Shown: in pieces, positions 34,259-39,433 of the stretch
Position numbering within the stretch: position 1 is the stretch's first letter
Layout: each line of letters begins with the position of its first letter
Origin: Defluviitaleaceae bacterium
GTDB taxonomy: Bacteria; Bacillota; Clostridia; Lachnospirales; WQUN01
Direction of reading: 5' to 3'
Length of the DNA: 39,433 bases
Assembly: GCA_009788055.1 (NCBI GenBank)
Contig: WQSG01000026.1
Coordinates: 1 to 39,433 of the forward strand
The notes under the pieces: model-generated
The model's database searches: none
Told to the model about the DNA's origin: nothing
The model's input: only the letters and a program-made list of their open reading frames with translations
Made by a program: the position numbers and the translations under genes

Positions 34259-35434
34259 ATGGATAAATACGAAGCCATCAAAGCAAAGGATTTAAAAATT
34301 GACGCAACTCGCGGAAAACCAAACGCACAACAAGTCTCTTTATGTGACGAAATGATTAACACGCCGCTGGAAAATTTCCGTGCGGAAGACGGTACAGACG
34401 TGCGCAATTATGGCGGCAATGACGGCTTACCCGAAATGAAACGCATTTTTGCAGAGCTTCTGGACGTAAACACAAACGAGGTAATTGTCGGCGGAAACTC
34501 CAGCCTAAACATGATGTTCGATTTTATTTCCACAATGATAATCACGGGAAAATGGGACGCCTCGCGGGCAAAATTCATTTGCCCCGCACCGGGCTACGAC
34601 CGCCATTTTGCCGTATGCGAATATTTCGGAATAAAAATGCTGCCCGTCTCCATGACCCCAAGCGGCCCCGACATGGACGCCGTGGAAGAACTCGCCCGCG
34701 ACCCCGAGGTTGTGGGGATTTGGTGCGTACCCGTTTTTTCAAACCCGCAGGGCTATATCTACAGTGACGAAACAATCAGCCGCATTGCTTCCATGAAAGC
34801 CGCGCATCCCAATTTCAGAATCATGTGGGACGATGCATACACCGTCCACAATTTCAGCGGAGAACGCCCCGCGCCGCTAAACATCCTGCACGAATGCCGC
34901 AAACACGATAACGAATCGCGCCCCGTAATCTTTACCTCATTTTCAAAGATAAGCGTTGCGGGTGCGGGCGTTGTGTGCTTGGCGGCGGCGGGTGAAACCC
35001 TTGCTACTATTCGCAAACGCATTTCTGCACAAACAATCGGCCCCGATAAAATAAACCAACTTCGCCACGCACGATACTTCAAAAATGCAGACGGCGTAAT
35101 CGCGCACATGAAAAAACACGCAGAAATCCTACGCCCCAAATTTGAATGCGTAATAAACGCTTTTGAAACGCATTTTCCCGACACGGGCGCGACCTTCACC
35201 AAACCACGCGGCGGCTATTTCGTCTCCGTAGAAACCCCGCCCGGCAAGGCGAAACAAGTACGCGAATTATGTAAAGCCGCAGGCGTCCTAATAACCGATG
35301 CAGGCGCGACCTTCCCATATAACAATGATCCCGCCGACACCAACCTGCGCTTTGCGCCAACCTTCCTTTCCATGGACGAGCTGGAACAGGCGTTGGAGGT
35401 TTTTTGCTTGGCTGTGAAGATGGCAAAGGGGTAG
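34259..35434 (+). CDS. Aspartate aminotransferase-type enzyme (subgroup 1c, PF12897-like)
   Basis: 391 residues; AAGGTG lies upstream, and ATG follows the secDF stop TAA without a gap, so the two are co-transcribed. Fold type I PLP aminotransferase. Motifs: TRGKPNAQQ near the N-terminus, YGGNDGLPEMKRIFAELL, PAPGYDRHF, PVFSNPQGYIYSD, the Asp pairing with PLP in IMWDDAYTVHNF (about 193-204), and the Schiff-base lysine in TSFSKISVAGAG (about 230). The C-terminal arginine for the alpha-carboxylate is in NLRFAPTF. This subgroup includes functional aspartate aminotransferases of Actinobacteria and Clostridia. The subgroup is recalled from the overall pattern; another dicarboxylate substrate is possible. 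Confidence 0.85.
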   Translation: MDKYEAIKAKDLKIDATRGKPNAQQVSLCDEMINTPLENFRAEDGTDVRNYGGNDGLPEMKRIFAELLDVNTNEVIVGGNSSLNMMFDFISTMIITGKWDASRAKFICPAPGYDRHFAVCEYFGIKMLPVSMTPSGPDMDAVEELARDPEVVGIWCVPVFSNPQGYIYSDETISRIASMKAAHPNFRIMWDDAYTVHNFSGERPAPLNILHECRKHDNESRPVIFTSFSKISVAGAGVVCLAAAGETLATIRKRISAQTIGPDKINQLRHARYFKNADGVIAHMKKHAEILRPKFECVINAFETHFPDTGATFTKPRGGYFVSVETPPGKAKQVRELCKAAGVLITDAGATFPYNNDPADTNLRFAPTFLSMDELEQALEVFCLAVKMAKG

Positions 35435-35439
35435 GGGAG

Positions 35440-36000
35440 TTATGACGCAAACGATATCACCCGCCCGCCTAAAAATTCCGCTTCGGACGGGTCGTGGGTT
35501 ATGCAGATGGTTATTCCGTTTGCGTGGTCTTTTACCATTTGCATGATTGAGGGTTTTATTTCGGCGTCAAGGCCTTTGAAGGGTTCGTCTAAAATTAGCA
35601 AGTCGTGTTGCGCGATTAGTGCGCGGCACAAGCATACTCTGCGTTTCATGCCGCCGCTTAAATCGGCGGCTTTTTTGTGCAGACTGTCGGCAAGGCCTGC
35701 TTGGGTTAGTAGTTCGATGGCGCGGGGACGGTTGTTGTTTACAAAAAGTACGTTGGTTAGTGCTGTTTCCCATTCCAACAGGCGGTCTTCCTGAAATATC
35801 ATGGAGACTTTTTTGCCGTGAAGCCCGATTATTTCGCCGCAGTCGGGCGCGATAATTCCCGCCGCAATATTAATAAGCGTTGTTTTGCCAACACCGGAAG
35901 GCCCCATTATGCACGTTATGCCCTCGGCAAATTCCATCGAAATGTCGCGTAAAACAGACTGCTCCCCGAAGGACTTGCAAATATTTTTTAGTCTAATCAT
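35440..36000 (-). CDS. ABC transporter ATPase (SsuB/TauB-type), short
   Basis: 186 residues, against about 240-250 for the family; the C-terminal regulatory part is missing but all nucleotide-binding motifs are present. Walker A GPSGVGKTTLI (about 33-43), Q-loop MIFQEDRLLEWETALTNV, signature LSGGMKRRVCLCRAL, Walker B LLILDEPFKGLDAEI, and H-loop CITHDPSEAEFLG. The 'EDRLLEW' Q-loop is typical of the nitrate/sulfonate/taurine importer group. It overlaps the permease stop codon by 4 nt and is the last gene of the SBP-permease-ATPase operon. Convergent with the aminotransferase gene, 5 bp apart. Confidence 0.88.
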   Translation of the reverse strand: MIRLKNICKSFGEQSVLRDISMEFAEGITCIMGPSGVGKTTLINIAAGIIAPDCGEIIGLHGKKVSMIFQEDRLLEWETALTNVLFVNNNRPRAIELLTQAGLADSLHKKAADLSGGMKRRVCLCRALIAQHDLLILDEPFKGLDAEIKPSIMQMVKDHANGITICITHDPSEAEFLGGRVISFAS

Positions 36001-36740
36001 TTAATCACCTTGCCGAAAAAGAATCGCAATGCGTTTTCCATCAAGTAGCTAAGCACCACAATCGCGATTGTCCACGCGAAAAGGTCTGCGGTGTTTAGAA
36101 AAATGCGGGCGGTGTGCAGGTTCGCGCCTATTGTGCCGCGCACCACGCCTATCAACTCGGCAGCAATGCCCGATTTCCACGCGAAACCTACGCCCGTTGT
36201 TGCGGCGGATGCCACAAAAGGTGCAAGCGTTTTCAAATAAATATAAAAAATCTTTTTGTATGTTGGTACTCGGAAAATATTTGCCATTTCCAAAAGTTGC
36301 GGGCTTGTGCTTTCAATCCCCTTTAGCGTGTTGAAAAATACGATAGGCAAAACCGTCACGAACGCAATAAAAATAGACAGGTTGGACGAATGAAACGCCA
36401 TCAGCGCAAGTATCGTAAACGACGCAATCGGCACGGCGTTAAGCACCTTGACCGCAGGCAGAACCAATCTTTCCGCTATCTTAAATTTCGCACAAAGCGC
36501 GGCAAGTACAACCCCCGCTCCAAGTGCCAGCAAAAACCCGCGCAAAATCCGCCCCAGCGAAGTACCGATGCTTCCCCAAAAACCCGCCGTAGCCCCCAAC
36601 TCAAAAAGCCGCGCAAAAGTTACACGCGGCGACACAATTATTATATCACTTTGTATCAAAAACGCCGCCCCTTCCCAAACCACAAACCAAAACAAAATCA
36701 CAGGGGCAAACTTTACGGCGTTAAAAAATTTTTCTTTCAA
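35997..36740 (-). CDS. ABC transporter permease (SsuC/TauC-type)
   Basis: 247 residues, typical length. About six membrane helices with the binding-protein-dependent transport inner membrane fold: LGATAGFWGSIGTSLGRILRGFLLALGAG (start of the core), IASFTILALM, VTVLPIVFFNTLKG. The EAA-like coupling loop is LLEMANIFRVPTYKKIFYIYLKTLAPF. It ends in LFAWTIAIVVLSYLMENALRFFFGKVIK. It is separated from the substrate-binding protein gene by 183 bp of stacked palindromes, which could lower its expression relative to the binding protein. Confidence 0.9.
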   Translation of the reverse strand: MKEKFFNAVKFAPVILFWFVVWEGAAFLIQSDIIIVSPRVTFARLFELGATAGFWGSIGTSLGRILRGFLLALGAGVVLAALCAKFKIAERLVLPAVKVLNAVPIASFTILALMAFHSSNLSIFIAFVTVLPIVFFNTLKGIESTSPQLLEMANIFRVPTYKKIFYIYLKTLAPFVASAATTGVGFAWKSGIAAELIGVVRGTIGANLHTARIFLNTADLFAWTIAIVVLSYLMENALRFFFGKVIK

Positions 36741-36765
36741 TTTATATCATCCTAAAAGAAAGACC

Positions 36766-36911
36766 GAGGGGGACGCCGTCCCCCTCATCCCCCTGCAAGG
36801 GGACAAGTCCCCTTGACCCCTTCTTTGAAAACCGCGTATGCGGTTTTCAGGTTAAAGTTTTTGTCGAACTTTTTTCAAAAAGTTCGCAGGGGTTCGGGGA
36901 CAGAGTCCCCG
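36766..36911 (-). repeat. Five stacked palindromes, including 3' repeat copy 3
   Basis: Five perfect stems lie in the gap between the binding-protein and permease genes: GAGGGGGAC/GTCCCCCTC (36766-36786), AAGGGGAC/GTCCCCTT (36797-36814), GAAAACCGC/GCGGTTTTC (36827-36848), CGAACTTTTT/AAAAAGTTCG (36865-36886) and CGGGGAC/GTCCCCG (36895-36911). The last two are the copy of the repeat seen at 42-92 and 6885-6934. Confidence 0.75.
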
Positions 36912-36923
36912 AGGTCTTAATCT

Positions 36924-38003
36924 TTAATCGTTAAACCAAAAATCATCAGAAGGCATTGCGCCGCCAACGGTTTCGGGGTTTGCGTTGTAAAGGACGTTGT
37001 AGAATCCGATTAGGTTTTGGCGCATTTCGTTGCCCGTGATGAAGACGATGTTGGAGCGAGGTATTGCGGATTGCGCGATTGGAAGCGCGGGGATTAGGTC
37101 GAAATCTACGGCGAGTTGCGCGGCGGAGGGAACGTTTGCGTTTACGTATGCAACGGATGCGGCGTATTCTTCCAAGAAAACCGCAACGGCTTGCGGGTTT
37201 TGTTCAAGAAATTCGCGGCGGGCTATTACTACGCTCATGATAAGGCCGTAGTCGGGCTGTACGCGGTCCCATTCTTCCGACAAGTCCAGCGCAACGCGCA
37301 AACCGTCTACGCGGGCAAGCACGGTGCTTACAAACGGCTCGGGAAGAAGCGCGATTTCTGCCTGTCCTGTTTCCAGAAGCGCGGCGATTTCTGCGTGTTC
37401 TGCGCGGAATTCTACGAAAACATCTTCACCCGGAGTGAGTCCGTTTTGTTCGAGTACGTAGTTTAGCGCGATTTCGGGCGTGATTCCTTGTCCGTGGGTG
37501 TAAATTGTACGCCCGCGCAAATCCTCAATTGAGTGTATTGTATCCGTAGTGTCCACGATATGCAACACGCCGAGGGTGACTACGGCAAGTGCTTGCACGT
37601 CCAAGCGGTTGTAAAGAACCGCCGCCAAATTGCCCGGCACTGCCGCAATGTCAATTTCGCCTTGCACCAACAGCGGCGGAACAAGGTCCGGCGAGCCGAG
37701 AAGTTCAAATTCGTAATTGTTGCGCGCCGTGCCGTTTTCGGCTTCGTGCATCAGATGAAGCAGACCCATTGCGGTTGGGCCGCGCATTGCCGCAACGCGC
37801 ACGGTTGCAGGTTCAAATGGCGTTTCAGGTTCGGCGTCTTGTTCTGCGATGGCGGGTGCGTCGGTGGGGGGTGTTTCGGCATCTGTCGTTTCAATCGGTT
37901 CGCGTACTGCAACGGGCGGTTGTTCAACCGTTTGCGTTACACCGCACCCTACAAAACCTGCAATCATCAAAATTGTAAGAACAGCTAAAAAATACTTTTT
38001 CAC
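36924..38003 (-). CDS. ABC transporter substrate-binding lipoprotein (NMT1/SsuA-like)
   Basis: 359 residues from GTG 38003 (AAGGAGA upstream). Lipoprotein signal MKKYFLAVLTILMIAGFVGC with the lipid-modified Cys at 20, then an acidic Pro/Thr-rich linker (about 21-68). Residues 68-359 are a two-lobe periplasmic-binding fold of the NMT1/THI5 group: RVAAMRGPTAMGLLHLM, VQGEIDIAAVPGNLAAVLYNR, IEDLRGRTIYTHGQGITPEIALNYVLEQNGL, and ETGQAEIALLPEPFVSTVLAR. Ligands in this group include sulfonates, nitrate, taurine and thiamine precursors; the sequence does not decide. It is first in the operon and divergent from a Crp/Fnr regulator. Confidence 0.9.
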   Translation of the reverse strand: MKKYFLAVLTILMIAGFVGCGVTQTVEQPPVAVREPIETTDAETPPTDAPAIAEQDAEPETPFEPATVRVAAMRGPTAMGLLHLMHEAENGTARNNYEFELLGSPDLVPPLLVQGEIDIAAVPGNLAAVLYNRLDVQALAVVTLGVLHIVDTTDTIHSIEDLRGRTIYTHGQGITPEIALNYVLEQNGLTPGEDVFVEFRAEHAEIAALLETGQAEIALLPEPFVSTVLARVDGLRVALDLSEEWDRVQPDYGLIMSVVIARREFLEQNPQAVAVFLEEYAASVAYVNANVPSAAQLAVDFDLIPALPIAQSAIPRSNIVFITGNEMRQNLIGFYNVLYNANPETVGGAMPSDDFWFND

Positions 38004-38056
38004 AAAAATTTCTCCTTTGCGTTTTTTTCTAATATACTACACAATGTAAAAATAAT

Positions 38057-38074
38057 TTGTTGCCTGTGCAACAA
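38057..38074. promoter_or_regulatory. Candidate Crp/Fnr operator
   Basis: TTGTTGC-CTGT-GCAACAA, a perfect 7-bp inverted repeat with a 4-nt centre, matches the symmetry of Crp/Fnr sites. It sits between the divergent transporter operon and the Crp/Fnr gene. A second pair, AACAACCTTTA (38076-38086) and TAAAGGTTGTT (38134-38144), perfect over 11 bp, follows it and could fold in the regulator's leader. Confidence 0.6.
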
Positions 38075-38160
38075 TAACAACCTTTAATTTATTCAAGGTT
38101 TTGCCCGAATAGGAGAGACAAAATTACAGACAATAAAGGTTGTTTAAATGGGGGATTAAT

Positions 38161-38757
38161 TTGAACGCATTTTTTTCTTGTTTGAAAGCCCGACGCGTAA
38201 ATTACAAGAAGGGCGACGTGATAATTGAAGCGGGGACGGTTGCCGCCGAGTTCGGAATTTTGCTGGAAGGCAGTGCGCATTCCATAAAATGGGATGCGTC
38301 CGGGAAGCAAATTATCATTACCATGGTGGAAAAAGGAGGAGCGATAGGCGTTTTACTTGCCGCCAGCCCGCAACGTGTAAGCCCGCTAACGGTGCAAGCC
38401 ACGGCAGACGCTACTGTTTTAATGTTCCCGTTTTCGCAAATAATAACGGGTTGCGAAAAAAAATGCCGTCATCACGAAAGGTTACTGCAAAATTATATTT
38501 CAATCATCGCAGACAAGGGAATCGAACTTCACGAGCGGGTCAACTGCCTTTTAGAGCCGACCGTCCGCAAAAAAATTCTTACCTATCTAACGAACATTTC
38601 ACACGAACAAAACAGTACCGAGTTTATTCTGCCCATCAACCGAAATATTATGGCAGAATATTTAAACGTGGAACGCAGTGCCCTTTCCCGCGAACTTTCC
38701 CGCATGAAAGCCGACGGGCTGATTGAGTACAACCGAAACAATTTTAAACTTATGTAA
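38161..38757 (+). CDS. Crp/Fnr-family transcriptional regulator
   Basis: 198 residues from TTG 38161, 6 nt after GGGGG; an upstream in-frame TTG (38140) has no usable spacing. N-terminal cyclic-nucleotide-binding-type beta-roll (about 10-110): YKKGDVIIEAGTVAAEFGILLEGSAHSIKWD, IITMVEKGGAIGVLLAA. Then a dimer helix (about 112-140) and a winged HTH (about 145-198): FILPINRNIMAEYLNVERSALSRELSRMKADGLIEYNRNNFKLM. There is no FNR-type N-terminal cysteine cluster, so an oxygen-sensing Fe-S cluster is unlikely; the ligand is unknown. It is divergent from the ABC transporter and likely regulates it and itself. Confidence 0.9.
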   Translation: MNAFFSCLKARRVNYKKGDVIIEAGTVAAEFGILLEGSAHSIKWDASGKQIIITMVEKGGAIGVLLAASPQRVSPLTVQATADATVLMFPFSQIITGCEKKCRHHERLLQNYISIIADKGIELHERVNCLLEPTVRKKILTYLTNISHEQNSTEFILPINRNIMAEYLNVERSALSRELSRMKADGLIEYNRNNFKLM

Positions 38758-38857
38758 ATTTACAAAGTATCAATCAAGGGCGAAATGCACATTGCGACAA
38801 GATGAAAAATCGTGTTGGAAATTCCATTTTAAGCAATTATTGAGGTTTTATGTGGAA

Positions 38858-38877
38858 CCCTTGTTTTAAGGGCTTTT
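38858..38877 (+). terminator. Terminator after the Crp/Fnr gene
   Basis: CCCTT (38858-38862) pairs with AAGGG (38868-38872), followed by CTTTT. The upstream sequence from the stop codon to here (100 bp) shows no gene. Confidence 0.5.
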
Positions 38878-38880
38878 AGT

Positions 38881-39433
38881 CTACTGTGTCATTAGTAGTT
38901 CGTCAATCTCCATCATTCTTTCGTGCGTCAACGGCAAAGGCTCTTTCGTTTTCCTTACATAGTCCGAAATCGCTCGTATACCGCTTCGGGTGTCGTCGCC
39001 CGCCCCATAACAACGTATCCTCCATGTTTTTCCGCAAGCTCGTCAAGTTTCCTTTAATAGCCTCAGTGCTTGTTCTGTTTCGACCTGCATACGATATTCG
39101 TGGTAAAAACCCAAACATTCCGCACCCAACATTTTGCGGTAATTTCAGCCCTCTTAATTCGTTTGCGCTTGCGTACTTGGACACTGTGCTTATAATATTT
39201 CCAGTTTCGCGCTCTGCCAAGCACTGCGTGAGTTCATCATATACCTATGTGATTGTTACAAGACCGATTTCTCCTGTTTCTGCAAGATATTTCAAAGCGA
39301 TGGTGGTCTTCCTTATGCGTTCGTTTACAGTTGAAAGCTCTATGCACACATTGAACATTGCATCGCCGTATTCATTCATCCTTAAGTTGTATATATAGTT
39401 TTGGCAAATTTCTTTGTAGATATCTCTCAAAAA
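38881..39433 (-). pseudogene. Decayed gene of unknown family, cut by the window edge
   Basis: Read from the right edge, the frame gives DIYKEICQNYIYNLRMNEYG... GEIGLVTIT and meets a stop at 39245-39247. The same frame then continues VYDELTQCLAERETGNIIST... ANELRGLKLPQNVGCGMFGF to about 39050, where sense moves to another frame (LDELAEKHGGYVVMGRATTP... VYERF). Near 38967 it moves again (DYVRKTKEPLPLTHERMMEID) and ends at TAG 38881. One stop and two frameshifts within 550 bp show decay. I do not recognise the family. Confidence 0.5.

Noticed and set aside
36890..36915. tRNA T-arm-like 'ggttcgggg' words
   Set aside because: They belong to the palindromic repeat; no acceptor stem, anticodon arm or D-arm surrounds them.

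Overview
The window looks like a chromosomal segment of an endospore-forming, Gram-positive anaerobe of the Clostridia. The evidence is spoIVA, ylbJ and ytaF (sporulation genes), sepF/yggT/yggS (the Gram-positive ylm division cluster), a fused SecDF, an Fe-S aldo/keto reductase, strong GGAGG ribosome binding sites and several TTG/GTG starts. I cannot name the genus. No rRNA or tRNA gene and no CRISPR array was seen.

Layout. Bases 1-12.2 kb are mostly core genome: a cupin protein with a 36-bp tandem repeat and a strongly folded leader, the operon HlyD-like/yggS/sepF/yggT, ylbJ, rpsT, an Fe-S aldo/keto reductase, a Na/Pi cotransporter, spoIVA and recQ. From 12.3 to 29.9 kb lies an accessory region, visibly richer in A/T: (i) a 1578-residue exonuclease-RecQ-UvrD fusion facing away from recQ; (ii) a five-gene operon of serine recombinase, two paralogous small proteins, a ParB-HTH-like protein and a ParB-nuclease-like protein, divergent from an XRE regulator; (iii) a frameshifted tnpV-like gene, a 570-bp stretch of stacked hairpins and another frameshifted gene; (iv) a type III restriction-modification operon mod-MNT-HEPN-res in which a nucleotidyltransferase/HEPN toxin-antitoxin-like pair sits between mod and res, and res is broken by two frameshifts; (v) a small protein and a large serine recombinase.

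The second recombinase gene runs into the 3' end of a V-type ATPase subunit B gene, whose last 14 codons are antisense to it. This looks like an integration boundary. From 29.9 kb to the right edge the genes are core again: atpB, ytaF, secDF, an aminotransferase, a nitrate/sulfonate/taurine-type ABC transporter, and a Crp/Fnr regulator divergent from the transporter with a perfect palindromic operator candidate between them. A decayed gene lies at the right edge.

Working together: the ylm genes serve division, while spoIVA, ylbJ and ytaF serve spore formation. The accessory region reads as a stack of mobile and defence modules. Reading-frame breaks are concentrated at 21.4-26.9 kb and at the right edge, while the core genes are intact, which suggests decay of part of the island. 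The best candidates for an undescribed system are the mod-MNT-HEPN-res operon, the recombinase plus split-ParB cassette, and the triple helicase/nuclease fusion. A family of hairpin repeats directly downstream of three minus-strand genes, and a wobble-rich long stem in front of the cupin gene, are the clearest non-coding signals.
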